64,000 bases of DNA from AP-15 sp963701815 (GCA_963701815.1 CAVPBN010000003.1:124001-188000); one strand, 5' to 3'. Numbered from the stretch's first letter, positions 16,581-26,554 are shown. Translations and numbers: made by a program. The notes: a model not told the origin generated them from the sequence alone.

Positions 16581-19491
16581 CACTCGGCGCTCGCCACCGC
16601 CCGCCCGTCGACGCCGTCGATGACTTCGGCGCATCGACGACAGAGATCGGCATGTCCGGGCATCTGCCCGACCTCGGGCAGCACCCGCCAGCACCGCTCG
16701 CAGCGCTCGCCCCCCGCCGCGCTCACCCGGACCCGACCGACCGATCCCCGGGACGTCGGCGAGGGTGAACGCATCCGTCGGGCGGCTCGCCGACCGTCAA
16801 AGCAGCCGTAGAGGTGATGCACAATTCGGCCAGATCGACCCCCGCCAATTCAGCGGCGAGAACCGCCGGCACCCATACCTCGATCGCCGCCTGAAGGCTT
16901 GAGCCGATGCGCTTCGCCGCCCGCTCCAACTCGAGCGCCCCGGTGGCTACGCGGCGCAGCTCGCGCCGCCGCTCCCAGCGCGCCGCCAAGGCCGCGTCGT
17001 GCCAGGTATCCGGCACCGCCGGAAACAATTCGAGATGGACGCTCCGCTCGGGCACATCGCCGTGCCGCGCCAGCCACGCCTCTTCGGCGGTAAAACACAG
17101 GATCGGCGCCAGCCAGCGGACCAGACAGTCGAAGCAGCGATCGAGCACGGTGCGCACCGCTCGGCGCCGGCTGTCGCCGCGGGCGTCGCAATAGAGCCGG
17201 TCCTTGCGGATGTCGAAATAAAACGCCGACAGGTCAACGGCGCAAAAATTATGCAGCGCCGTGAACATACCATGAAAATCGAAGTTTTCGACGGATTTGC
17301 GGACGAGTGCGTCGAGTTCCGCCAGCCGGTGCAAAATCCAGCGTTCCAGCTCCGGCAAATTCCGTGGGTCCAGCGGCACCGCCTCCGGCGGAGCGAACCC
17401 GTCGAGCGCGCCCAACAGGTAGCGCAAGCGTGTTGCGCAGCCGGCGATAGGCGTCGCCGAGGTGCTTCAGGATCTCCGGGCCGAGGCTCAGATCCTCGGT
17501 GTAATCCGAGGCGACGACCCACAGCCGCAGGATATCGGCGCCGCTCTGTTTCATCACGTCGTCGGGCGCGATGACGTTGCCCAACGATTTCGACTGCTTG
17601 CGCCCGGTCTCGTCGAGGATGAAGCCATGCGTCAGCACCGCCTCGTAGGGCGCCCGGCCGCGCGTGCCGCAGGCTTCGAGCAGCGAGGAATGAAACCAGC
17701 CGCGATGCTGGTCCGAGCCTTCGAGATAGAGCGAGGCCGGCCATTTCAGCTCGGGCCGCCGCTCCAACACGAAGGCGTGGGTCGAGCCCGAATCGAACCA
17801 CACCTCGATGATGTCGGTGACCTTGTCCCACTCTGCGGCGTCGTAGGCGTTGCCGAGAAAGACCGCCGCGTCGGTGGCGTACCAGGCGTCGGCGCCGTCG
17901 CGCTCGACCGCCTGCGCCACCCGCTCGACGACCGCGGCGTCGCGCAGCGGCTCGCCGGTCTTTTTGTTGACGAACACCGGGATCGGCACGCCCCAGGCGC
18001 GCTGCCGCGAGACGCACCAATCCGGCCGGCCCTCGACCATCGCATGGATGCGGTTCCTGCCCTGCGGCGGGATCCAGCGGGTCTCGTCGATCGCCTTCAG
18101 CGCCTTCTCGCGCAGCCCGTTCGCCGCCATGCTGATGAACCATTGCGGCGTGTTGCGGAAGATCAGCGGCGCTTTCGAGCGCCAGGAATGCGGGTAGGAG
18201 TGGACGAGCGTGCCGCGCGCCAGGAGGCCTCCGGCCGCCTCGACCGCGGCGATGACGACCCGGTCGGCGTCGCCCGGCTTGCCGTCGGCGCGGTAGACCG
18301 CATGGCCGGCGAACAGCGGCACCTGCGGCAGGTAGACCCCGTCGGGCCCGACCGTGTCGGGCACCGGCAGCCCGTTCGCCTGGCCGAGCTCCCAGTCGTC
18401 GGCGCCGTGGCCGGGCGCGATGTGCACGAGGCCGGTGCCCCTGGTCGGCGACGACGAAATCGGCGGCCAACAGCGGCACATCGAAATCGTAACCCCGGCC
18501 GTCGAGCGGGTGGCGCGCGACCGTGCCGGCGAGCGCGGCCCCGAGCAATGATGCGACCGTATCGTATTGCACGATCCCGGCCGACTTGGCGAACTCGTCC
18601 AGCAGCGGCCGCGCGACCAGCAGCGATTCGCCGAGGCGGACATGTCCGCCGGCTCGCCCGGCGGCAGCGACCGGGACTCATCGCCTGAGACCGTCGTCGA
18701 CCGGACAACCGCGTATTCGAGGCCGGCGCTGAAGGCGATCGCGCGGTTGCCGGGCAGTGTCCACGGCGTCGTCGTCCAGATCACCGCCGCAGCGCCCGCC
18801 AGCGCCGGCTGGCTCGGCCGCGCGATAGGAAAGCGCACCCACACCGTGTTCGATCGGTGGTCGTGATATTCGACCTCGGCCTCGGCCAGCGCGGTCTGCT
18901 CGACGATCGACCACAGCACCGGCTTTGCACCCTTGTAGAGGCCGCCATTGACGAGGAACCTGCCGATCTCGCGAACGATCTGCGCCTCGGCCTCGAAGCT
19001 CATCGTCAGGTACGGGTTGTCCCAGTCGCCGACGACGCCGAGCCGCTGGAACTGCGTCTTCTGCACCTCGACCCAATGCGCCGCGAAGTCGCGGCATTCC
19101 TTGCGGAACTGCGCCAGCGGCACGCTGTCCTTCGATTGGCTTCCGGGCGCGGTACTTCTCCTCGACGATCCACTCGATCGGCAGGCCGTGGCAGTCCCAG
19201 CCGGGCACATAAGGCGCGTCCTTGCCGCAGCATCTGCTGCGAGCGGTTGACCACATCCTTCAGGATCTTGTTCAGCGCATGGCCGAGATGGATGTCGCCG
19301 TTGGCGTAAGGCGGCCCGTCATGCAGGACGAATTTCTCGCGCCCCTGCGATGTTTCGCGCAATCGCCGATAGAGCCCGATCCTTTCCCAGCGGGCGAGCA
19401 GCAGCGGCTCGCGCTTCGGCAGATCGCCGCGCATCGGGAAGTCGGTCTTGGGCAGGAAGACAGTCGGACGATAATCCGTCGGCATCGACAC
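16580..19491 (-). CDS. ileS: Isoleucyl-tRNA synthetase, interrupted by about seven frameshifts
   Basis: Charges tRNA-Ile. All family parts are present but spread over three frames: the N-terminal HIGH-type motif in GDIHLGH, GWDCHGLPIEW, the editing domain with TTTPWTLPGNRAI and GLVHIAPGHG, WFDSGSTHAF, the KMSKS equivalent KQSKSLGN, and the C-terminal zinc site CERCW...CRRC. Breaks fall near 19227, 19145, 18640-18670, 18438-18441 (extra G in a G run), 17426, 16774 and 16737-16743 (a repeated 4-base unit). The net shift equals that predicted from these sites. An intact essential gene with sequence errors is the simplest reading. Confidence 0.88.
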
Positions 19492-19644
19492 AGCGCTTTC
19501 CGGAAGGGACCGAAAATATGGGCAAGCAGGCGCGGGCCGTCAACGCAGCCGGGACCTGTCGCAGCCCGCTGCCCCGGCTTCGGGGATCGGTCGAAAATCT
19601 CGGGTCGGTAATTCGCCGGCGGCTTGGTTATGGCACCGGGCCGG

Positions 19645-20610
19645 CTAAGGAGCAAACGGCGTATCGGCGAGAATCACGCGCGCTGCGGCAGCGTCTGCGG
19701 CGATCTGCGCCTTCAGCGCGTCGATCCCGCTGAATTTCTGCTCGGGCCGGAGAAAATCGATCAGCGCCACCCGCAGGTGCCGCCCGTAGAGGTCCAGGTC
19801 GATGTCGAACAGGTGCGCTTCGAGCCGCGGTCCGGGCGTGCCGACGGTCGGCCGCAGCCCGAGATTGGCGACGCCGTCGACGGTGCGGCCGCCGAGCGGG
19901 TCATCGGGGCCGTCACCCGACACGCGCACCGCATAGACCCCGAAAGCGGGGTGCAGATAGTCGCCGAGGCCGAGATTTGCGGTCGGAAAGCCGATCGTCC
20001 GGCCGCGCCGGTCGCCGGTCGCGACCCGGCCGTCGATCTCCCAGAAACGGCCGAGCAATGCCGCCGCCTCGCGCGGCTTGCCGGTTTTCAGCAATTCGCG
20101 GATCTGGGTTGCGGAATAGACCGTCTGGTCCGGCCTGCGGATCGGGTCGAGCACGGTGACGCCAAATCCGCAGCGTGCGCCGGCGGCGCGCAAAACATCG
20201 GGCGTTCCCCGGCGGCCCTTGCCGAAAGTGCAGTCCCAACCGACGACGACGTGCTCGGCGCCGATCGCACCGACGATTATTTCGGCGATGAAATCCTCTG
20301 CGCTCTTGGCGGCAAAGGCGAGGTCGAAATGCTGAACAAACAGCAGATCGACGCCGAGCCGCGCCATTTCGCGCTCCTTGACCCGGAACGGCGTCAGCCG
20401 GAACGCCTCGGTCGCCGGAAAGAACACATTGCGCGGGTGCGGCTCGAAGGTCAGTACGGCGGAGGCTCGGTCGCGCGCCTGGGCCAGCGCGCGCGCATGC
20501 GCGATCAGCAATGCATGGCCGCGATGCACGCCGTCGAAATTGCCGATCGCCAGGACCGACCGGCGTGGATGGCTCGATCCCGGGCCGGGATGGCGGATGA
20601 CGCGGATCAC
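19645..20610 (-). CDS. ribF: Bifunctional riboflavin kinase / FAD synthetase
   Basis: Makes FMN and FAD from riboflavin. The N-terminal nucleotidyltransferase domain has VLAIGNFDGVHRGH (about residues 20-33) and the C-terminal kinase domain has RGRTIGFPTANLGL (about 210-223) and a closing RPEQKFSGIDALKAQI. I chose GTG 20610, giving 321 residues, the usual length. ATG 20688 would add 26 residues that run into the toxin gene's neighbourhood. It precedes ileS, the common alphaproteobacterial order. Confidence 0.92.
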   Translation of the reverse strand: MIRVIRHPGPGSSHPRRSVLAIGNFDGVHRGHALLIAHARALAQARDRASAVLTFEPHPRNVFFPATEAFRLTPFRVKEREMARLGVDLLFVQHFDLAFAAKSAEDFIAEIIVGAIGAEHVVVGWDCTFGKGRRGTPDVLRAAGARCGFGVTVLDPIRRPDQTVYSATQIRELLKTGKPREAAALLGRFWEIDGRVATGDRRGRTIGFPTANLGLGDYLHPAFGVYAVRVSGDGPDDPLGGRTVDGVANLGLRPTVGTPGPRLEAHLFDIDLDLYGRHLRVALIDFLRPEQKFSGIDALKAQIAADAAAARVILADTPFAP

Positions 20611-20760
20611 GGGTGCAGGGTGCGTTGCTGCTTCACCTTCGACGGATACCGCGAAAATAGCCCGGCCGGCCGCCGCAGGATAGCGCATTGCATATTCGGC
20701 CGTCTTTCGGGCAGCAGCGACGCGTGTGTATGCCCCAGATCCGCCCGGCCTCGCACGGTG

Positions 20761-21020
20761 TCAACGGCGATAGATCTGATGGGTGCCGTATCGACCGCAG
20801 TGAAGAACTCGCCTGCCTCGCGCTTCAGCAGGATGCGATAGCTCCTGGTGACGCGAATGCTGTAGGTGTTATCCCAATCCGGCAACCGTTCGAAATTCAA
20901 GCCCGGTCGGCCCGGAGCTTCCATGAAGGTCGACCACGCCTTGCCTGCCTGAAGGCGGACCCGTCGTGGGATTCGGCGTTCGGCCTTCCGGTAACTGTCG
21001 GCAATACGAATCCGGGTCAA
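20761..21020 (-). CDS. RelE/ParE-type toxin, one frameshift
   Basis: The frame from TTG 21020 gives IRIADSYRKAERRIPR, a basic helix, then FERLPDWDNTYSIRVTRSYRILLKRE, the core pattern of RelE-superfamily ribonuclease toxins. After TAVDT the expected ending GTHQIYRR plus stop is in another frame, reached if one base is restored near 20786 (ACGGC for ACCGGC). The corrected length is about 86 residues, normal for the family. Its start overlaps the upstream gene by 4 bp, as toxin-antitoxin pairs usually do. Confidence 0.65.
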
Positions 21021-21543
21021 GACGCGGCAAGGTAACGGCGCATCTCCGCCGGATTATCGAAAATCGGCCCGATGCGGGGATCAGCGTCGAAATGCGCTCG
21101 CAGCGCCATCATCTGCCATCGCGCATCCCGCGATGCTTCGACAAACCGCAGGACCGCATCTTCCTGGCGCCGCGCCAGCACCCGCGCTCGGCGGCCTATC
21201 GCCGGATCGGCGTCATGCGCGCCGGCCAAGATCCGGTCGATCAGCCGGCGCATCCGTGCTGCGTCGCGCCCGCTTCGGCTTCGTAAAACTCCAGCCTCTC
21301 GATGCGATAATCCCAATCGAGTTGGCCGCCGGTCTCCGCTGCCGCGCAATCGTTGGCTACCATCCGGGCAATCGCCTCGATCCCACGATTTATCGCTGCT
21401 TCACCCTCCGCAAGAGTGAACTCCGCTTCCGCCCGCCGCGCGTCGCCGGTCGCTCTGATATTCGCGAGCGCCGCGAAGAAGCCCATGAAAGCGGGCGAGG
21501 GCCGCGCGCCGACTGCGGGATCAACGTGGATCTGCCCGTCCAT
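21017..21543 (-). CDS. Hypothetical helical protein upstream of the toxin (possible antitoxin), one frameshift
   Basis: Two overlapping frames join into one plausible 175-residue protein if a base is restored near 21263. The first ends in WDYRIERLEFYEAEAG and the second continues GRDAARMRRLIDRILAGAHD to the end PAEMRRYLAAS. It is Ala/Arg-rich and predicted helical. I do not recognise a family. The 4-bp overlap with the RelE-like toxin gene and shared direction make an antitoxin role possible, but it is longer than usual antitoxins. Confidence 0.4.
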
Positions 21544-21659
21544 CCTTCAGAAATAGGGCATCACGGGCCGGTCAACAACGGCGCGCGATCGATGTCGGTA
21601 ACACGCATCTTCGGGCCTTTCCGCCGCTCCCTTTCTGCGCGCGAACTCGCGCCGCCACT

Positions 21660-21855
21660 CACACCGCGGGGCGGGTGCGCACTTCGTCAGGCGCTTTGCG
21701 CGGCAGGAATTGGCCGTCTTTGAGGTCGCCGGAGAAGGAGCCGCCCTCGACGACGATCTTGCCGCGCAGCATCGTGAGCGAGGGCCAAGCGGCGAGGCCG
21801 CGGCCTTACCGCGGGTGTAGTCGGCCTCGTGCAGTTCGGCGGCCCGAAAGATGGG
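21660..21855 (-). pseudogene. Duplicated 3' fragment of the dihydropyrimidinase gene
   Basis: This stretch is closely similar to 22630-22822, the 3' end of the dihydropyrimidinase gene: the same order of blocks, including GGAATTGGCCGTCTTTGAGG, is seen in both. It encodes the C-terminal piece (from about HEADY to the end) but is broken by an indel and has no start. Together with the intact copy it forms a direct repeat about 970 bp apart. Confidence 0.8.
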
Positions 21856-21910
21856 CACCCGTCAGCTGCAGTCGGAACGTTTGAAGCAATCTTTTGAAAT
21901 CACATCACAA

Positions 21911-22266
21911 TCAACTACAAGGGAATGCCCATACCAGCGCCTCGTACACGAGAAGGTCAGCGCCCAAGTGAAGTTTTTGCGGATTGTCCTGCAAAAATTT
22001 CGTTATCACGGCCGTCAACTGGCCAAGCGTGATTCCCGGAGGTGGGCACAGATATACACCAACGTTCCTCCCGTTCTCTCGAAGAGAGTTTAAAATGTCT
22101 TTGATACCCTCACTGTAATCGGTGCACGTACTAAAGCGAGCTGAGTCCATTGGGCTTGTGAATCGTTCAATAATCCCTGGCCGTCCATCCACGGTGTCGT
22201 CTGTTCGCCATACGCGGGCGGAATGCTTACAAGCAAGAGGCCTGTCACAAAAACGAGAAGGCGCAT
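21911..22266 (-). CDS. Rap1a/Tai-like secreted protein, one frameshift
   Basis: From ATG 22266 the first frame gives a signal peptide (MRLLVFVTGLLLVSIPPAYG). A second frame gives CTDYSEGIKDILNSL, VGVYLCPPPGITLGQL, FLQDNPQKLH and ALVWAFPCS. The paired Cys residues, the clustered Pro after Cys and the final AFPC are hallmarks of the Rap1a/Tai superfamily, first known as immunity proteins to T6SS peptidoglycan amidases. A one-base loss near 22140-22160 would join them into ~118 residues. No amidase effector or secretion gene is nearby. Confidence 0.65.
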
Positions 22267-22345
22267 TTCGAGAGCTCAAAGCAAGAGCCGAGCTTATGGA
22301 TTCCAGATTGGCCAGACCGTGTGGAGACGTCCAAGCCCAGCCTAG

Positions 22346-22558
22346 TCAGCGAGGACGGTTTCTACACAGTCGCTCAATTTCCTCTTTCGAAATCAGTTCC
22401 CCGTTCGGACCTTCTATTCGCAGAGCCGGCTCTCTCCAATCAGAATGACACGCAGACCAACGAGCCTGCTCGCGCGTCAAATGCGTGCTGTGTGTCTCGC
22501 GTCTCGGCTGAGCGAGATCCGCGGAGAAGAGCTTCCAGTTCGGAGTGCGGGCGTTCAT
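22346..22558 (-). CDS. Small hypothetical protein
   Basis: A 70-residue soluble protein beginning MNARTPNWKLFSADLAQ and containing WREPALRIEGPNGELISKEE. AAGGA lies about 8 bases before ATG 22558, and base composition is lower in G/C than neighbouring genes. I do not recognise the family. It sits in the islet between the two copies of the hydantoinase 3' end, in the same direction as the Rap1a-like gene. Confidence 0.5.
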   Translation of the reverse strand: MNARTPNWKLFSADLAQPRRETHSTHLTREQARWSACHSDWREPALRIEGPNGELISKEEIERLCRNRPR

Positions 22559-22629
22559 AGGCGCCAAATCCTTCTACATACTCAATATGTATTTATAATG
22601 CCTGTCGGGGGGTGTCAAGCCTCGCCCCG

Positions 22630-24060
22630 CTACACCGCCGGTCGGCTCCGCACCTCGTCGGGCACCTTGCGGGGGAGGAATTGGCCGTCTTTGAGGTCGC
22701 CGGAAAAGGCGCCGCCATCGACGACGATCTTGCCGCGCAACATCGTCATCGACGGCCAGGCGGCGAGATCGCGGCCTTCCCACGGGCTGTAATCGGCCTC
22801 GTGCATGTCGGCGGCATGCACGATGTGGCGCCGGCGCGGATCGAGCAGCACGATGTCGGCGTCCGACCCGACCGCCAGCGCGCCCTTTCTTGGATAGAGC
22901 CCCATTATCCTGGCGGCATTGGCCGAAACGAGGCCGACGAAATCCGCCAGGCTGCGGCCGCGCTTTTCGACCGTCTCGGTATAGATCAGCGACAGCCGCG
23001 GCTCGACCCCGGCATTGCCGCCGGTGGTGTCGTCGATCCGCCGTCCCTGCAATTTGATCCGAAGCGGGCAGCAGATCTCGTCGGTGGCGACGGTTTGGAT
23101 CGCGCCGCGGTCGGTCGCCGCCCACAGGGCCTCCTGGTCGTCGCGGAATTTGAGCGACGGGTAGGTGTGGTAGATTTGGCCGTTCGGGCGCTGATAATCC
23201 TCGGCCGTGTAAAGCAGATACTGGTGCAGCGTTTCGCCGTAAATCGGCACGCCGTCGGCGCGGGCCGCTGCGATCGCCCGCACCCCGGTAGCCGCCGAAG
23301 TGTGCATCATATAGAGCGCCGCCCCCTCGACATTGGCGGCGAGCCGGATCACCCGATTGAAGGCGAGATCCTCGGACAGCGTGGTATGCACCTCGGCCAT
23401 GTTTTCAAAGCCGGTGCGGTCCTCGCGGAACAGCTTTTCGTACATATGCATGACGAGGTCGTTGTCCTCGGCATGGATCGCGGCGATGCCGCCGGCCTTG
23501 GCCAGCGTCTTCAGCACCTCCCAGATGCCGCCGAAATCGACCATGCGGCCCTTGCGGCTGGGGGTGATGTCGGTGGTGAACATTTTGACGCTGGGGTGAC
23601 CGGCGGCGACCGCCTCGGCCAATTGCGGCAACAGCTCGGGCGCGATCTTGCCCTGCACCATCGTGTGAAACGCATAGTCGCAGTGGCAGTCGCCGGCCCA
23701 TTCCTGCTGGCGCCGCTCGATCGCCTGCTGCACCGCATCGCCCTCGCCGACCAACGCGAAATCGATGATCGTCGTGGTGCCGCCAGAGAGCGCGGCCTGG
23801 CTGACGCGGGCCGGCCCGTCGGTCAACTGATGCTGGGTGGTTCCCGGGACGACGATCGGCCAGCGGCAATGGACATGCGGGTCGATGCCGCCCGGAATGA
23901 CGATCTGCCCGGCGGCGTCGACGACCCGACCGGCGCCGATCGCAGCAAGGCTGCCCGGCGCCCCGATCGCGGCGATCTTGCCGTCCGCAACGCCGATATC
24001 CGCCGGCTCGGGCCCCGAAGGCAGGACCGCAACACCGCCCGAAACGATGATGTCCAGCAT
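22630..24060 (-). CDS. Dihydropyrimidinase / D-hydantoinase-type cyclic amidohydrolase
   Basis: A 476-residue zinc amidohydrolase that opens cyclic amide rings such as dihydropyrimidines or hydantoins. Metal ligands are visible as HVH in IPGGIDPHVH (about residues 61-63), the carbamylated-Lys position in GHPSVKMF (about 150), His in AAIHAEDND and MMHTSAA, and Asp in TVATDEICC. Length fits the family. It is the last gene of the ABC transporter operon, so the transporter may import its substrate. The true substrate cannot be read from sequence. Confidence 0.9.
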   Translation of the reverse strand: MLDIIVSGGVAVLPSGPEPADIGVADGKIAAIGAPGSLAAIGAGRVVDAAGQIVIPGGIDPHVHCRWPIVVPGTTQHQLTDGPARVSQAALSGGTTTIIDFALVGEGDAVQQAIERRQQEWAGDCHCDYAFHTMVQGKIAPELLPQLAEAVAAGHPSVKMFTTDITPSRKGRMVDFGGIWEVLKTLAKAGGIAAIHAEDNDLVMHMYEKLFREDRTGFENMAEVHTTLSEDLAFNRVIRLAANVEGAALYMMHTSAATGVRAIAAARADGVPIYGETLHQYLLYTAEDYQRPNGQIYHTYPSLKFRDDQEALWAATDRGAIQTVATDEICCPLRIKLQGRRIDDTTGGNAGVEPRLSLIYTETVEKRGRSLADFVGLVSANAARIMGLYPRKGALAVGSDADIVLLDPRRRHIVHAADMHEADYSPWEGRDLAAWPSMTMLRGKIVVDGGAFSGDLKDGQFLPRKVPDEVRSRPAV

Positions 24061-24108
24061 GTGGTTCTCCTTCGCGCGCCAGCGGAGACGGCAATCGCGG
24101 TCCCGGCC

Positions 24109-25440
24109 TCAGGTGTAGATTTTCAGCAATTCGTCATGCGCCCATTTGACCGAATCCTCGGGCTTCATGCCCTGAACGGCCTTGGTGTACATGTCGACGA
24201 TGATGAATTTGGAAATGGCCTCGGCCGCCGCCCGCCCGGCGGGTCCCGCGTAGCCGGCATAGCGGCCGCTTTCCGCTGCGGTGCGAAACGGCGCCATGAC
24301 CGGGTCGATTTTCCACAACGGGTCCTGTTCCCAGACCTTTGTGCTGCCGACCGAGAAGCCCTGCTGCGAGGCGAACCATTGCGCGAAAATCGGCTTGGAC
24401 TGGAACCAGCGCAGAAAATCCTTCGCCGCTTTTTGATTGGCCGTATAGGCCGGGACGATGTTCGAGAACGGCACGTGGTAGCTGAACTTCCCGCCGGGGC
24501 CTTTCGGCAGCGGCGCGTGGAACATGTCTTTGTAGAGCGGCGCGCCCGTCTCGCTCACATAGGTGTCGGGCTTGCTCCTGGCCAGCAGATAGATCGAAGC
24601 GCCGTTGTTGGTAGAGCTTATGGTGTTGGCCAGAAAGGCGCGGTTGTTGCCGGCGTCGTCCCAGGAAAGGCCGCCCGCATCGTAGCACTCCTTCCAGAAC
24701 GGCACCGCGAATTTGACCGATTCGATGGTTTCCTTGCTGTTCAGCGCCACGGTTTTCCCGTCGGCGGCGACCTCCTTGCCGCCCCACGACCATAGGTATG
24801 GATACCAGAAGGCCGGCCCGTCGCCAAAGGCATGCGCCAGGGTCTGTCCATAGGACCGGTCTTTGGCTTTGAGCAGCTTGCCCACCGCCCGGTATTCTTC
24901 CCAGGTCTGCGGAAACTTGTCGGGGCCGGAACCCACATCCTTGAACCATGAGGTGCGGTTGACCGGCATCGCGCCGATGATCGTGAACGGGACCGCGATC
25001 CACTTCTTGCCGTCATTGGCGACGGCGCGCGAGGTCTCGTAAAAGCCGCCTTGCGCGTTGCCGAATTCCTCGGCGATGTCGCTGACGTCGGTGGCGCTGT
25101 CGGCATAAAGCTGCGCCCAGTTGTTGGCCGCCATCAGGATATCGGGGCCGGTCCGCGACTGGATGGCCGAGGAGATGCGCGCCTGAACGCCGTCGCCGTT
25201 GATGGTTTCGATCTCTAGCCTGATGCCGAGAGCCTTCTGGCATTCCTCGCTGATCCTGCCGCGCAGCAGCTTGTCCGAGACCGGCACGAAATCGACGAAT
25301 TTGAGCCAGTGCAGCGTCGTTCCCTGGGCATAGGCCGGCGCCTGGCGCGCGGCAAAGATCGCCGTGAGCCCGCCGCTGCCGGCTGCCGCCATCCCCGCGC
25401 CCGACAGCTTCAGCAATCGCCGCCGATTGATCCCTCCCAT
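24109..25440 (-). CDS. ABC transporter solute-binding protein (CUT1 type, Tat-exported), copy 1
   Basis: A 443-residue periplasmic binding protein. The N-terminus NRRRLLKLSGAG followed by a hydrophobic stretch and AYAQG is a twin-arginine signal with a cleavage site near residue 39. The mature part has the SBP_bac_1 pattern, for example RTGPDILMAANNWAQLYAD. It is a clear paralogue of the protein encoded at 28573-29898: both end in GMKPEDSVKWAHDELLKIY or nearly so. It lies between the ATPase gene and the dihydropyrimidinase gene. Confidence 0.9.
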   Translation of the reverse strand: MGGINRRRLLKLSGAGMAAAGSGGLTAIFAARQAPAYAQGTTLHWLKFVDFVPVSDKLLRGRISEECQKALGIRLEIETINGDGVQARISSAIQSRTGPDILMAANNWAQLYADSATDVSDIAEEFGNAQGGFYETSRAVANDGKKWIAVPFTIIGAMPVNRTSWFKDVGSGPDKFPQTWEEYRAVGKLLKAKDRSYGQTLAHAFGDGPAFWYPYLWSWGGKEVAADGKTVALNSKETIESVKFAVPFWKECYDAGGLSWDDAGNNRAFLANTISSTNNGASIYLLARSKPDTYVSETGAPLYKDMFHAPLPKGPGGKFSYHVPFSNIVPAYTANQKAAKDFLRWFQSKPIFAQWFASQQGFSVGSTKVWEQDPLWKIDPVMAPFRTAAESGRYAGYAGPAGRAAAEAISKFIIVDMYTKAVQGMKPEDSVKWAHDELLKIYT

Positions 25441-25462
25441 GACCTCCCCCCGACAATTTCCG

Positions 25463-26554
25463 TTAAATGACCGCTTCCGACGTGGCGTCGAAAAAGTGCA
25501 ATCGGTCCGGGTTCAGCGCCAGCCGCAGGCGGTCGCGGACATTGACCCGCACACTCGGTTCGACCGCGGCCACCATCATGTGGGGCCCCACGGCCACGTC
25601 GAGCAGGATTTCCGAGCCGAGTTTCTCGATGACCTCGACCGCGGCGTCGAACCCCAGTTCGGCCGGGTCGGCCTCGGAGGCGAGATGCAGGTCTTCGGGC
25701 CGGATCCCGAGCGTGACCTGCTGCCCGGCATAGCGGCCGAGGCGCCCGGCGGTCTGGCCCGGCACCTTGATGCGGATGCCGTCATCCTCGGCCCACATTG
25801 CCCCATCGGTTTGATGCACCATGACGGTGGCGAAATTCATCGAAGGCGAACCGAGAAATCCGGCGACAAAGCGGTTGGCCGGCTCGTTATAGAGTTCGAG
25901 CGGCTCGCCGACCTGCTGCACCAGGCCATCGCGCATGACGACGACGCGGTCGCCCAGGGTCATCGCCTCGACCTGGTCGTGGGTCACATAGATCGCGGTG
26001 GTGCCGAGCCGATCGTGCAATTTTTTGAGTTCGACGCGCATCTGCACGCGCAATTTGGCGTCGAGGTTCGACAACGGCTCATCGAACAAGAAGACCTGGG
26101 GGTGCCGCACGATCGCGCGGCCGAGAGCGACGCGCTGGCGCTGACCGCCCGACAACTGTCGCGGTTTGCGTTTCAGCAGATCCTGCATGCCGAGGATCTC
26201 GGCCGCCTCCTGCACCCGCTGGGCGATGTCGGCACGGTCGAATTTCCGCATCTTGAGGCCAAAGGCCATGTTGTCGTAGACGCTCATATGCGGGTAGAGC
26301 GCATAGTTCTGGAACACCATCGCGATGTCGCGATCCATCGGCGGCAATTCGTTGATGACCTTGTCGTCGATCAGGATGCGGCCCGACGAGATCGATTCGA
26401 GCCCGGCCACCATGCGCAGCGTCGTCGTCTTGCCGCAGCCGGACGGACCGACCAGCACCATGAACTCCTTGTCGCGGATCGACAAATTGACGTCTTTGAC
26501 GGCGTAGACTTCGTCAAAATTCTTGTTGAGATTCTGGAGGACTACCTCGGCCAT
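25463..26554 (-). CDS. ABC transporter ATP-binding protein (MalK/UgpC type)
   Basis: A 363-residue ATPase powering the importer from the cytoplasmic side. Walker A is GPSGCGKTT (about residue 37), Q-loop FQNYALYPH, signature LSGGQRQRVALGRA, Walker B VFLFDEPLSNLD and switch His VTHDQVEA. The ~120-residue C-terminal OB-type extension with VTLGIRPEDLHL is typical of the sugar-importing CUT1 group. ATG 26554 is chosen because MAEVVLQNLNK matches family N-termini; a longer frame begins at 26626. Confidence 0.93.
   Translation of the reverse strand: MAEVVLQNLNKNFDEVYAVKDVNLSIRDKEFMVLVGPSGCGKTTTLRMVAGLESISSGRILIDDKVINELPPMDRDIAMVFQNYALYPHMSVYDNMAFGLKMRKFDRADIAQRVQEAAEILGMQDLLKRKPRQLSGGQRQRVALGRAIVRHPQVFLFDEPLSNLDAKLRVQMRVELKKLHDRLGTTAIYVTHDQVEAMTLGDRVVVMRDGLVQQVGEPLELYNEPANRFVAGFLGSPSMNFATVMVHQTDGAMWAEDDGIRIKVPGQTAGRLGRYAGQQVTLGIRPEDLHLASEADPAELGFDAAVEVIEKLGSEILLDVAVGPHMMVAAVEPSVRVNVRDRLRLALNPDRLHFFDATSEAVI

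Noticed and set aside
15594..16694. A 366-codon open frame joining most of LspA with the DUF3035 lipoprotein
   Set aside because: The apparent fusion results from one extra base in lspA that throws translation past its stop; the downstream lipoprotein has its own ribosome binding site and signal peptide.
21660..21855. A second complete hydantoinase gene
   Set aside because: Only the last ~195 bp are present and the frame is broken; no start or metal-binding region exists.
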